From Monosporascus cannonballus (lineage: Eukaryota; Ascomycota; Sordariomycetes; Xylariales): a stretch of 64,000 bases of DNA. The position numbers were made by a program, and so were the translations under genes. The notes beneath the pieces are model-generated. The model was not told the origin of the DNA. It saw only the letters and a program-made list of their open reading frames with translations, and did no database searches. The DNA lies in assembly GCA_004154925.1 (NCBI GenBank), contig QJNS01000158.1, positions 1 to 64,000 on the forward strand. The letters are read 5' to 3'. Shown here one piece after another: positions 36,401 through 48,539 of the stretch; within the stretch, counting starts at the first letter, position 1, and each line of letters begins with the position of its first letter.

Positions 36401-39400
36401 GTCCGTGTTTGTAGCTGGTGTATAGCGGTGTGCCGCGTTAACAGGAAAAAGCACCACTGAACACTTCGTGGCTGACCTTGTAGGTAGGAAGTAAGTACGG
36501 AGTACGCGCAGCAACCAATATCCAATCTCGCATTCACCCTATTATTATCCTCGAGAAAACGCACCACAGAATGGTTCATAGTGACTATATCAGAAGGCTG
36601 CCTATTTGCAACCCGAGGATTTTGAAGACAAGGGTTTTCTTTATCAACTGGTTTCAACTCTCGCCCCTGAGGGATATAGCCGCAAGCATGTCACATGAGA
36701 CGCTTCCGTATAAGATGTGGCTTGAACAAGAGTTTCGGGGATGCCGCCTTGGCAGCCTTATATGACATCAGCCACATCACAAATATGGGCCCGGGTGCCT
36801 TCGGTTCTCCCCTGCAGTAACGGCCTTCGCATTTTCGTTAGCCTGAGGCGGCATCGTCGACACGGAATTCCTCGGAGCAGCACCGTGGTGGACTCATAAG
36901 TTATCAACGATATGCCAAGTTTTCTCCTTCAACTAAAGTAAAACTATTAAGCACCATCAACTGTAGGCCGCTAGCCATCACGTGAAATGCTTGCTTGAGT
37001 CACCGGCTGCCTCCGGTTCTGGAGAGCCTGCAAGACCCTAGGAGGAATGTGACTCGATACCCACCTACCGTTATGCGCCCTGACCGTGCATCCCGTGGTT
37101 CCAGCGCTCATGGTGAGCATTGGCATAACAGATTGCAGTTGATCAGTCCGTCCGAACCGAGCGCTGCCGACTATCCTTCGAGATAATGGTACTCACACCT
37201 GCTGCACTCTAGCTGGAGCGCATGATTCCATCAATCTCGATTTTCCCATCGCACAAAAGGACTGGCAGGGTTCCTTTGGAGCACATGCAACCGTCAAAGT
37301 CTGGGGAGATATCGTTGCACACACCACATGGATACCCCTGTGCTTATTTTCCGACCCCTTGGCCCGGAGAGATATCATGCCGTCTTCCAATCATCGACTT
37401 CTCCCATCATCCCCCTATGCGGCTCTTCTGAAAGATGGCCCCCAATCCAGGCAAGTAGACACTGCGCTCCGGCTTTTCATCAAGATAGCAAAACCCCTTT
37501 TCTTCCGCAGAACATGGATCCGGAGACCAATCGCGCTTCAGAGAGGGCCGCATTAATTGAAGGATGCCTGCACTAGCCCCAGGCTTGTCACGAGCAGCAA
37601 GGCGACCAACGGCAGCGCACTCTTCTGTCTATTCGCACACTACAGTTAATGTGCGGGTGCGTGACACAACGCATGGAGTTGGCGGAAATTCCGTGCTTGG
37701 GGTTACGGCACCAAAGTCTTACTGTTGCAATGTTCTGGAAGCCGTTCTGGAATCGGCCAGTGTGCATTTGCGTGGTAAGTGTAAGCAAGACATGCAGGAC
37801 CCTCTATCTCTCTTCATGGTGGCTTGTGGCACAGCACGTTCTACAACAATGCAAGCCTGCGTTTTCATAGGGCTGAGTACCTTCTACTCCGTAGGCGGCG
37901 CCAGTACTTCGCACAATTTCTTATGCAAAATACCCGTGCTTAGACACGCCGGATCCAGTCTTCTTTCCGATTAATCCGTAGGCACTTGCCGGAACACGAT
38001 GCGTGCGATTACGTAACTTTGAAGAAGTCTTATCTTTTCCGGCATCAGAAAGGATTCTGTGTGGGGTCTTCGCGGTGCGATGCGGTCCGCGATGACGAGC
38101 TGCACGTTAGCGGGCAGGAGACGTCGGTATCGGATCGGTAAAGCTTACTAGGTAGATCATCGTAATCGTCATGTAGTTCACTTGTGCAAGAAGTCATGAG
38201 CTTGCCAAGCTTCTTGATGTTTACGGGGCAAGAACGAAGATATGAAACCATAAGGCCAACGCTGTTCAAGATTGCGGATATCGGGTTACGGTGGGGGGGT
38301 TCAAGACGTGGCTCAGCACGCGTCGGTTGATTGACTTCTGAGGCTGGTGACTCCAAGAGTCCAAATGGGAAAAGAGTGGAACCTGACCCTATTTTTGGTT
38401 TTGGTTAAATGGTTAGGGTGACTATACCCGACCTGTATTGTGGGTCCTCGAGCTCGTAACTTGGCCAATCATGAGCCCTCGGGGTCTTTGAAATAGTTGA
38501 CTGGGCTTCGAAGGTAAAGACAGATGTCGACATGTCACTATGCTATTGGGTTATTGGGGTTTCACTTGCACTGATAAAGTCATGTTAATTGTCATGCTAT
38601 ACTTGCGCAAAGAGAAACTATTGAATCATATTGATTATCTTGACTGATTGACCGAGCCTTGTGTAACTCCCAGTCTAGGTTCCTGATGATGGCATAATAA
38701 TCATTCAACCCAAGTAGAATGATGTAAGTCGCAGTGTATTATACCAGCACCCTCCCTTGATCCCTACAATGTCCATTCTGAATTGACCGGATAGAATACG
38801 TCTTCGAAATGCGTCACTTTATGGGTTATTTGCTCTGATACTCCGTATTGCGGAATCCGACCCTTTTGCATGTCGGACATATGCGAAGCAAGATCGGGAA
38901 TGGTCGCTCCTGAAAGCAGCTGAAGTTTGCAAATGCGCTTGGATCAAGACGCTTATTTGAATGAACTTTACCGTTGCCATGCAGCGGAGTCAACCGAACT
39001 TGGATATTATCGTACATACCTTGATAAATAGGATGATAGAATTATGTAGCCAATATAGCCAATGCAACGAGGAGGAGCCAATCAACATCCTTAGCCAGTA
39101 CCCGGCAGGCGGTTTTGATGATATGTAGGTGCGACAGAAGAATAATCGAAGGGCAGTGCAAATTAGGTGCATAACGTACCGTGGAATTGTGGAGGGTCAG
39201 GGAATTTTAGGATTGGGTTGTCTCCCGGAGCAGGGGCTCAGAACACTGGCATTGCATACTGAAGGTTGGCTGTGTGAATCACCGATAATCTCAGGACGAC
39301 CTGCAGAAAAGCTGTTGTTTGCTCGAATTGATTCCGAAAGTAAAAATAACCTCGACAGGGGGTAACTTGCACTCGTTTGGATTGGCAAAGCAACAACCAG

Positions 39401-42073
39401 TTCAGCATCGTCATGACCCGTCGCCTCAATGCCGGGATTGCATCTCATCGTAGTCTCGGCCCCACGTGCGATTAGCTAATTTGTCGGGCCTCAACCGTCG
39501 AGAACTAGCCTTCGGGCGGTTCCCGAACTAAGCGCGCTACGGTTGACGGTTGAAGCCTTATTGGTTTTATTCGCTTGTTTTACTCATTTCAGGAGTGGCG
39601 TCCAAGATAGAGGCGCGGCGCGTCTATCGTTCAAAGAAGTTGGATATGTTCTTACGGAACCTGCCGATATGCCCCCATCTCCCGGTTTCTCTTTGTTGCC
39701 TCGGTCTTGGATGATACTTGGATGTGTCTCTCTAGCTTAGTAACGATGCTTGTGTATAGCAGACAACCTTTTGACGTAATTTGCGTACTTTGTAAGGTAA
39801 GCGAGGCGATAACTCTTAAGCTGGGCTAAATTCTAATGGGTTAAATTATATATGGGCGTCTCGCCTACGGTACGAAGTAGGTGGTACCAGTCCGGGAAGA
39901 GAAGCAGAAGCAGAAAAGACAGCCCTCAGACTTATGGCAGGGTACGGTATCCGCGATCAGGTACTTGTGATTACCGAAGCAGTTGAAACATCTTAAAAGG
40001 AGATCATATAGATGATCCCTGTGTACCTAGGTAGTAATAATCTTGGCTCTATCAGCACACCCAGAGCGCACAGTCAGGTCAGGCAGATGTATCATGCGAT
40101 TATGCGATGGCCTAGTATTTATACCATAAAATGTATGATATACATAGTACAGATGTACACCCGGCAACGACTTGATGTGGCCCCTGACCGCCATGCTGGT
40201 TGCGAGGGTTTGTACTTGGGACTCCCTGAGCAATATACACCTTGCAGCTGGACCATTTATTTCACGTTGGTGATGATGGTTTCTCATACCGGACGGAAGT
40301 ACATATTGGCATGTCCAAGCCCCCTATGATGGAGAAGACATGGGCATGCCCGACTGACGGGTTCCCCTTGGTCTTGCTTCTGGCACGTATCGGCTACGGC
40401 AGGGGCAGCATCTGCAAGCGCATTTACTCCACAGGTCAGGATGAGAGATTTGGTAGGGGACTCCGAATTTCTTTTCTACTTGCTGCACGGAATCTTGGCA
40501 CTCCTTGTGGCAGAGAGGCTTGTGTGCATTGGGCTAAGATATGCAAATAGGTGAGGGTCTTGGCACCAATACTGTGCCGAGTCCAAAGGCGGTACATGTG
40601 GAGTCTAAGACAACTGCAAAGGACTTTTGCTCCTTTCAGGGTCCCCCATTACCTGGAGTTGGCTCCCCAGGCACCGATCGTCCCCAAGAATTTCATGTTT
40701 TAGTGTCTGCGGTGGACTAAAAGATCAGATTTCGCAAAGAGGCACTGGGCATTACCGAATCTTCAACCACGATGTCGGTAAAAAATAGACGCCCAAAATA
40801 TAATTCCAACGTCCTGCGTATACATGCCCGCCGATCTTCCGACGCGTCACAATATACTCCCACAAGATACACACAGGTCGGAGATGGGAAACAATCGGAT
40901 GTCTTTTCGTGCAGTGGTGGCAGGGCATTTGAGGGCACCGACGCCATCCCATGGTCCAGGCCGTCGATGTTGATGTAGCGACAGGACGACCAAGATTTAA
41001 AATATCGTTAAATTTGCGGTATAGCAGGGTCAACCTTGTACACCTCCAATAGGCGGTACCTCAATAATCTGTCGATAGTCCGTTTTTGCTCCAGATATAC
41101 TGGGTATGCATGTATATGGGTAGCTAGTTGTAGCCAAGTACACACAGCCACTGCCTGACAACACACACATTTCCAATTCTCTCAGGGGGTCTAGCCCCCC
41201 CACCAACAGCTCTGCACCATCCGTGTGCACATCCTTCCTTCTGTACGTACCGCGTCGAGTACTTCGTACCCAGTACCAAAATACCTTCCAACTTGAGTTG
41301 TAAGACATGCATCAGGGCGACCCCTGTCGATTTTGCGATGTGCTGGAACCGCCTCTCTAGCATCTGTCTGCCCTACGAGACCCGCCCACACATAAGATCC
41401 CCGTATTATTGTATGTATGTGCAGCAGAACTAGACGCGGCTATGTAATTTCTCTTCCAATGAGTATATGAATCTCTAAGCCCCCGAGAACCTCCCAAAAG
41501 TGACCAGACTCCATCAGCATTGCCAGCCAGACGCCGCCGACCCATTGACTCACTCTTTCTTGTTCTTGCGAGCAACAATAGGAGCGAGTATACAGTATCC
41601 ATAACTGCTCCTATCCTAGTGCGAACCGGGAAGATCACCACCCCAGCCGTCCGTGGTGACTTGTATAGTATTCCTTGGGCCGTTTCAGTCCAGATCCAGA
41701 AGTCTCAACAGAAAAAGAAAAGCGTCAACATTACGAAAACTGGTCTTTACGCGACAGTAAACATAAGCATCCGGCCTCGCTGCTGCCTGGGTCTTGCACT
41801 TTACATATAATTCCCGGCACACGCTTCCCTCCCTTGACAACCAGACTCTCGGCCTTCTTTTAGCTCACTTAGGCGGCTCTTGACCCCGCCACGGAACACC
41901 TTGGCCATCTTCGGGCATGAGCTGAGTAGCATATCTGAGCTTATTCTCAGGACTGATATCGTCTGGCCCATAAAGACGGACGGAGATAGAGATCCCCAGC
42001 TTATAGCCTGTGGTTCTGCGACTTCTTCACCATCTCCACCATATATCCTGGGATATCCGCTCAAGCCACAGCA
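27441..42073. other. 14.6-kb stretch without a recognisable gene
   Basis: The first 600 bp or so (3' UTR of the mannosidase and beyond) are AT-rich. The rest has an ordinary base mix with many CpG sites. Every open frame is at most about 136 codons. None shows codon bias, plausible splicing into a longer frame or a domain I recognise. I looked for reverse transcriptase, integrase and transposase motifs and saw none. The gene to its right is a zinc-finger regulator, so part of this block may be its upstream control region, or a long non-coding RNA, or decayed DNA. Four copies of TACGGAGTA/TACTCCGTA lie at 34943-38847. Confidence 0.55.
34943..38847. repeat. Four dispersed copies of the 9-mer TACGGAGTA / TACTCCGTA
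   Basis: Exact copies lie at 34943-34951 and 36496-36504 (TACGGAGTA), and at 37885-37893 and 38839-38847 (TACTCCGTA, the reverse complement). The second is inside a longer GTACGGAGTAC. All are in the gene-free block. Confidence 0.7.
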
Positions 42074-44324
42074 ATGGCCTTGATAGCGGAGCAACCAACC
42101 ATGATGTTTCGGCGCCCTAACCACAACGAGCGAGATTTCATGCTTTACCCAGAGCCCCATTCCCACTCCGGCTACGCCTCGCCTCCGCTAGATGTGGACA
42201 TGAGCCCAGACGCCTATAGCATTCCTCAAGGTGTACCGGAAGGATTCCTTCCGTCAGCATACGAACCGGTATACAGCGACGCGGCGCATTTTATGGTCAA
42301 GAGCAGAACTTCTCCCCGCATGTACTCCGACGATGGCGAGCTGCGGATGCCCTCCAACCTCTCGACCGCATCGGGCCCATCCGCACCCAGCTCTACCGTG
42401 GGCTCGCCGCATTCGAATCCCGGACAGCTGGCGTTTATGCCAGAGTATCAGCACACCGGTCTGGGTGTGAGCCCAGCTATTGTCGGGAATGGCGAGTACT
42501 TCCACAGTGCAGAATACTCATACTCGGGCCCGGGCATGGAAGAGTTCAGTATGCCCCTTGATAGTAAGCATAACTTTGTTGGTAAGTTGGCGCAAATTTT
42601 ACGGAACTACCACATCTCCATGAACTATTTTTTATTCCACATCATGTATGGGCGCGGTATCCAGTTTGGTAGTCGATGCAGGTGTGACGGATCTTGTCAC
42701 CTGTTTTGCAGCCGATGTTGAGGAAAGGAAGTCCACCGCCTGTGTCTCCTTGTTCGTCTAGTACATCGTCTCCCCAGGATTATAAGTGGGCTTCACTCTC
42801 GGGGCTTATCTTCTGGGCGTGCAATCCCGAATCTGGCTAATTTCCTTTTTTTTTTTTTTTTTTTTTTTTTACCGTGATCTGGAGCTGGAGCTGGCGGCGA
42901 AGTCGTTGTTTCTCCCAATTGCTTTCTCAGTCATGCCAGAAAAGCCGTGGCCGCGCATTCGGTTACTGACTCTTTTGTGCACAGATCCATCGTTAATTCA
43001 ACCCGAACTCCGTGGACCCATGCCACCCCAGATGCAGGGATACGAGGCAATTTCCCCCCAAAATCACTACCCTAATTCTCCAGCCCTTTCCGTCACGGGT
43101 GCCGCGTCCCCCATGAGGACGGATTCACAATCGCCCTATATGCAAAGCTATCACCAGTACAGCCCTTTCGGGATTCCTCCGCAAGCTGGTAGACGTCCAA
43201 GTCTATCAAGCTTTCACTCTCATGACTACGTATATAGTGGTGATGAGGCGAAGGAGAAGCAGAAGTGTCCCCATCCTGATTGTGGGAAGACGTTCAAGGA
43301 TCTCAAGGCTCACATGCTCACTCATCAACTGGAAAGACCGGAGAAGTGCCCTATCCAGACGTGCGATTACCATATCAAGGGGTTTGCGCGGAAATATGAT
43401 AAGAACCGCCATACCTTAACTCATTATAAGGGTACAATGGTGTGCGGTTTCTGTCCGGGATCGGGTTCAGCGGCTGAGAAGTCGTTCAACCGCGCGGACG
43501 TATTCAAACGGCATTTGACGGCCGTCCACGGTGTGGAGCAGAGCCCGCCTAACTCGAGGAAGAAGATGACGTCAACCACGGCCAACACCGGCAAGAAGCT
43601 GACCGGCTACGCATCCGATGCTACGGGAAAGTGTTCGACATGTTCGGCCACCTTTTCCAATGCTCAGGACTTTTACGAGCACTTGGACGACTGTGTGCTG
43701 CGCATCGTCCAACAGGAGGACCCCGCCGAAGCCATCAACGCGCAACGGTTAGCCGAGGTTGAGAACGACAAAGAGGTGCACCAAACGTTGGAAAAGAATC
43801 AACTACCTCTTACGATGCCACAGACGACTTCGACCTCGGATGACGAAGAAGACGATGAGATGCCCGACGGTGATGATCCTTTGAACGAAGAATTCAGAAG
43901 GAAGAAGAACACGTCGCCGGTAAAGAAGAAGGGGAATCCTCCAAACGGCGTTCAGAAGTCGAGGGGCATGACCCATTCTCGCGGGGGCGTCGCTCTACAC
44001 ACCAAGAGCAAGAGTCGAAAGAACCGACGCGACTATCCTTCATCGTGGGGATTCGATAAAGGGCAGATGACCAAGAAGAAGCGCGTCATCGCCGTATTCG
44101 ATGGACAACGCCGACTAGCCAAAGACGACATGATGCTCTCGACGGAAAACGAAATCAGGTTGCAGTTATCCGATGGGAAGTCCTATGTCACGGATCTCGA
44201 CGTCCATACCCTGAAACGTGCTGAGGGTTTCCTGAACGCGACAGAAGAGGAGAAGGGCATCTGGATATCGGACGATCCGACGGAGGAGCAGATGCAACGC
44301 ATGTTGGAGATGTCCCAGCAATGA
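42074..44324 (+). CDS. C2H2 zinc-finger transcription factor
   Basis: Exons 42074-42581 and 42985-44324 give 615 residues; the splice (GTAAGT donor, intron of 403 nt) joins KHNFV to DPSLIQPELRG. The N-terminal half is rich in Pro, Ser, Tyr and Met (GYASPPLDVDMSPDAY), like an activation region. Zinc fingers start near residue 264: CPHPDCGKTFKDLKAHMLTH, CPIQTCDYHIKGFARKYDK...H, and CGFCPGSGSAAEKSFNRADV...H. A further CSTCSATFSNAQDFYEHLDDC resembles a degenerate finger. A Glu/Asp patch, then a Lys/Arg-rich tract (KSRKNRRDYP, TKKKR), probably nuclear signals, follow. I recognise the fungal family but not a gene name. A more upstream 5' exon cannot be excluded. Confidence 0.88.
42846..42870. repeat. 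T25 homopolymer inside the zinc-finger gene intron
   Basis: An unbroken run of 25 T in the 403-nt intron, about 115 bp before the acceptor. Confidence 0.9.
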
Positions 44325-46908
44325 GAGGGCTTGTACTATACCCCTTACCTCACCACCTCAACCCCCTCGTTGAACCTCGAGACACCTCCATTATAAAAAC
44401 ATTCATAGAGACGACGCATCCGAGAGCATGATTGGCGCAAGGCGCGGGCTTGGTTATTCGGGACGAAAATTACTTGGTAATGACATGGTCTAGGCAACGG
44501 TATATCACTGGGCCTGGAAAGAAGCGGACGGGATTGGCCCCTCTTGATTTTGATGAGCAATTTTTCTTGCGCCTTTTTCGAGCGGAAGATCATCTACTGT
44601 GGGCACTTTGGCCGTTGACTCTTCGATTTTTCTCACCTCGGCGTGTGATGAAATGATACCCTGTTTATAATAGTCTTCCCTCATTCATATAGCGGCGTTG
44701 CAGAACCGGCTAGGCATCATATGAGGTTGTTGCAAATATATTTAAAAAAAAAAAAGATCTAATATCGCTTGAAGACACATCACTTTTCGTAGCCTTCTCC
44801 CAGTGCCGGAGATTGATAGTTGCGTGCAAATAGCGCCTTTGACATTGAGAATATCCTTCCTCCGAACTTATGGCTCTTCCTCGGGTACGCTTGTCTTGAA
44901 TTCCGAGTCGGAACTTGGCGGGCTCTTGGCCGTCAAGCATCTACTGTCATCGTGAGGCCCACCGCCCTACCATGACTTGCAGTTATGGGTCTGGCCTGCT
45001 TCATGCGGAGGATTCATCCAAGCTGGTGGTCCTCTAACTAGTACGGTCGCCGCCTTCCGCGCGGATGAGACGCGATCAGGTAGGTCTAGGCGCCTAATCT
45101 CCACAGGTTTTTGCCCCCTCCAGCGGGGGACATCGCCAGTCATGCGAAGCGGCTCTCTCCGGATGCTACGCGACTCATTGTTCGACTAGGTCGTGGCTGT
45201 GTGTATATGCACATAGGTATGTGCATGCGCAGAGCAATGTGTATGCGTGCGGTCACATCATCATCCTCCACTTCAGGGAACGGGGGAGGCGGGGTTGGGA
45301 AGTGAAGGGTCGCCTGCATCTTGGTATACGCAGAGATAGCTGCTCGCCTGACGCAGCCGTAAGACGGGACCATTCAGTTCCCCCCTCCCCACTCCTCTCC
45401 CGACCTATCTGCTCCTGGGTACCTACCTATCTGCTGCGGTGCGACACCGGGGGAAATGCATATTGGGGACGGCATTGGGTCGTTGCTAAACTTAGAAACC
45501 ACGAGGCAACCAGCCCGCGCCCTTAAACAACCCCCCCTCCCCTTTTTTTCCGATGGCAGGGCACCTGGCCCAATTGAGCCACCACCAATCACCACCACCC
45601 AGGAAGAGATTTTTCGGGCGTGCTAGCGGTAAACGCGGTACGAATCTACTTGTATCGCTACCTTACATAACCACTAGGTATGTACGGTACCTAGATATGG
45701 ACGAGCCTGGTTGATGTTCTTCGCCGACCCCACACACACCATACAGAGAACAGGACGCTCGCATTTATTGGAACTTTTGCCTTGCCGTAATAGTCAATAC
45801 GAGGGCGCCATTTTTGATATTACCCGAGTGCTGGCTTTGTATGGAGGCACAGTCGTGAGCGCCCAGGAGACCCACGCTCCCTACTCGGGCGGCCAGCGAT
45901 GAGGGAAGAGAAGAGAGGGGGGCCTGGAGGTGATGGAAGTATTAAGTCACAATGGTGAGTCGTCTCTGCAAGGCTGAACTCCCTCTCTCACGATGGCTCT
46001 CTACATGCGTAGTGTACCTCCCCTGCGTGCCGCCTAGATGTAGGTACCGTTTGTGCTCCCAAAACGCCTGTACATGTGTCATTCTCGCACTCCATCGGGA
46101 TGACGGCCCACGATCAGCGTCCCACTGTCAGATAACTTGGCTACTGTCACAAGATTCCCATTTCCTCCCTGTTCCATGTATGCCCATAATTAGATCGGTA
46201 GGATAAGTAGCCGTAACTTGTTCTTCCCTAAAATCGGTATGTATATACCTGGGATTACCCTAGTAGATAATAGCTGTGTCTATTTTCGTTCCATTACGTG
46301 CTTAAGTTATATGGTGAACTCTAATATTAGTGGACACCTACCTTAGCAAGATGATCATTCCGCATAGTGCTCTACCCCGCATTGGCTTTACCCCTCCATG
46401 GCTGAACCAATTCTATCAAGGACCAGGCAAAACGAAAAAGAAGTAGCGTTGTCGACTCAGCACTGCCACCCTTTGCTGGATCGCCAAAAAGCTTGTAATA
46501 ACCGCCTACCATTGACACTGTATGGCAGCTGTAAGGCAACCCGCCTCCCGAGAACCCGGCCCCTGTAACCTCCAGCCCATCCGTTCCCGTCCCGTGACCG
46601 TTCCATCTTGTCGGGCTCCCATTCCGGGTTGCCTGGTCTCACTAGCCTACCCCTATCCGTCTATCCCGTGTCCGCCCACCCGCCACAACGCCGATCTCAG
46701 CTCCTCTCCCATTTCCACCCTTCCTGTCCCATCGGATTCTCGACCCACCGAGAAGAAGGGAAAAAGAAAGGAAACGCAAGGAGGGAAAACAGGCGAGAGA
46801 AAGGATACAGGACAGTCCGAATTAGGAAAGGACCAAAAAAGAATTTTTATATATTTAAAGCTATTGGAAGGGAGAAAACCGAAAGGAGAGGTGGTCGACG
46901 TGAGTGAG
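44325..46908. other. Intergenic region between the zinc-finger and methyltransferase genes
   Basis: 2.6 kb without a convincing gene. It includes a TACCTACC tract near 45418-45430 and a purine-rich leader from about 46740 up to the methyltransferase ATG. That leader is in frame with the gene, but its low complexity suggests 5' UTR. Confidence 0.5.
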
Positions 46909-48539
46909 ATGGCGCTCATAAGCCGGCTCGCGCTCCTAGGCCCGGAGTCGGCGGAGTCGGCGGAGCCCGAGGACATCCTGGGCGAGTCGCTGGCCGTCAT
47001 CTTCCCGGACGACTTGATAGTGCAGCACGGGGACCCCGACCACGCGCTCGCGTGGACGTCGCCGCACCTGCCGCGCCCCCTGCGGCTCGCCCGGGCCGAG
47101 CCCCCGGACCGCCACGACCGCTACCTCTTCAGCCACTACCTCTGGAACGCGAGCCTGCTGCTCGCCGAGCTCGTCGAGGCGGGCACCCTCGGCGTGCCGC
47201 TGGCCGCCCCTTCGGGGCTCGGGGCCCCGCCTCCCCCGCGTGCCAGCGGCGGTAGTGGTGGTAGTGGCACGGGAACGTCGGAGAGCCGGAGGAGCGACGA
47301 CGCGGGAGAGGCCGAGGATGCGGAGAAGAAGGTGGCGGGCGATGGCGATGCCGGGAGCGGAAACGGAGTCCCTCTGCCGGAGGCGGGCGGCAATAGGGCC
47401 TCCGCCAACCGCCAACCACGGGAACCCGAAAAAGAGGCCGCCGACCTGAGCATCTTCAGCGTGCGCGGCAAGCGCGTCCTGGAGCTGGGCGCGGGTGCGG
47501 CGCTGCCGAGCCTCGTGGCCTCGGTGGCGGGCGCCGCAGGCGTGGCGGTGACGGACTACCCGTCGCCCACCATCATCGAGATGCTGGCCCGTAACGTGGC
47601 GGCCAACGCCGTCGTCGAGAACTCGCCGCTGTCGCCGCCCGCGGCCTGCCCCGCCGAGGTGCACGGGCACGAGTGGGGGGACCTGTCGTCACCCTTCGCC
47701 GCGCAAAACAGGGGCGCCTTCGACCGCGTCATGTCGTGCGACTGCCTCTGGATGCCCTGGCAGCACGCGAACCTCCGGCACTCCATCGGCTGGTTCCTAG
47801 CTCCCGGGCCCGAGGGGCGCGCCTGGGTCGTCGCGGGCTTTCATACGGGGCGGATGCAGAGTAAGTGGAACTGTTTTTACTTTCGGCCAGTTCGTTTATC
47901 AATTCCCTCCCCCCTTCTACTTCCCGCTTCCCTTGTTTCCTCCTTCTGTCCTATGCCGTAGTCCCACACAACGCGCAAGATTTCCATCCGGACCAGAGTG
48001 CCCTTTACTTAGGAAGACGTGTCTCTACCGTTAAACCTGCCCTCCCGAAAACATCGCCTCACATCTCCCCGACTGCCAGAAGAGCACAGCCGTTGCTGGC
48101 AAGCGGATATTCTGATCCGTGCTCGAGAAAAGTAGACCCTAACAGCAAATCAAATCGATCAATAACGGAAACAACTTGGTTCCCCTTCCGTAAGGGTTAA
48201 CGCTGTAGCCGCTCCAGTTACGACTGTGCTCTCCGGCAGTAAGGGGAGATGTGATGCGTAACCCCCGCTTTTCCGGCCTTTCCCCGCCTAGGCTACGTAA
48301 AACAATCAACGACTTATGGTTCGTTGGCCTTGCTGAAACTGTTTCTGCTCACCTCTGCAGTGCGCGACTTCTTCGACGCCGAGGCGCTGCGCGCCGACGC
48401 CGGCCTCGAGGTCGAGCGCATCTGGGAGCGCGACTGCGGCGGCGCCGAGCGCGGGTGGGTCTGGGACCGCGGGCCCGAGGACGCCTCGGAGCGCAAGCGC
48501 TGGCTCGTCGTCGCCGTGCTGAGGCGGGTGCGCGACTAG
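46909..48539 (+). CDS. Class I SAM-dependent methyltransferase, Efm7/Nnt1 type
   Basis: Fungal members are annotated as nicotinamide N-methyltransferase; yeast Efm7 methylates elongation factor 1A. Exons 46909-47860 and 48361-48539 give 376 residues. I chose the ATG at 46909, which begins MALISRLALLGPE; the frame is open further upstream but is low-complexity. Conserved blocks: EDILGESLAVIFPDDLIVQHGDP, LFSHYLWNASLLLAELVE, motif I VLELGAGAALPSLVA near 189, VTDYPSPTIIEMLARNV, DRVMSCDCLWMPWQH near 272 and WVVAGFHTGR. Exon 2 gives the usual ending ERKRWLVVAVLRR. An insert at about residues 95-178 rich in Gly, Ser, Ala and Glu looks disordered and interrupts the fold. The intron of 500 nt is long for this genome. 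Very GC-rich. Confidence 0.88.

Noticed and set aside
27441..42073. Decayed retrotransposon or RIP-mutated repeat
   Set aside because: No reverse transcriptase, integrase or transposase text in any frame, no terminal repeats seen by eye, and no clear AT shift. It remains possible at low level and a repeat search would decide.
46522..46908. Upstream in-frame extension of the methyltransferase
   Set aside because: Purine-rich low-complexity sequence without conservation that I recognise. The ATG at 46909 begins the typical family text.
46936..47670. 244-codon frame antisense to the methyltransferase
   Set aside because: Shadow of a GC-rich gene with conserved methyltransferase blocks on the other strand.
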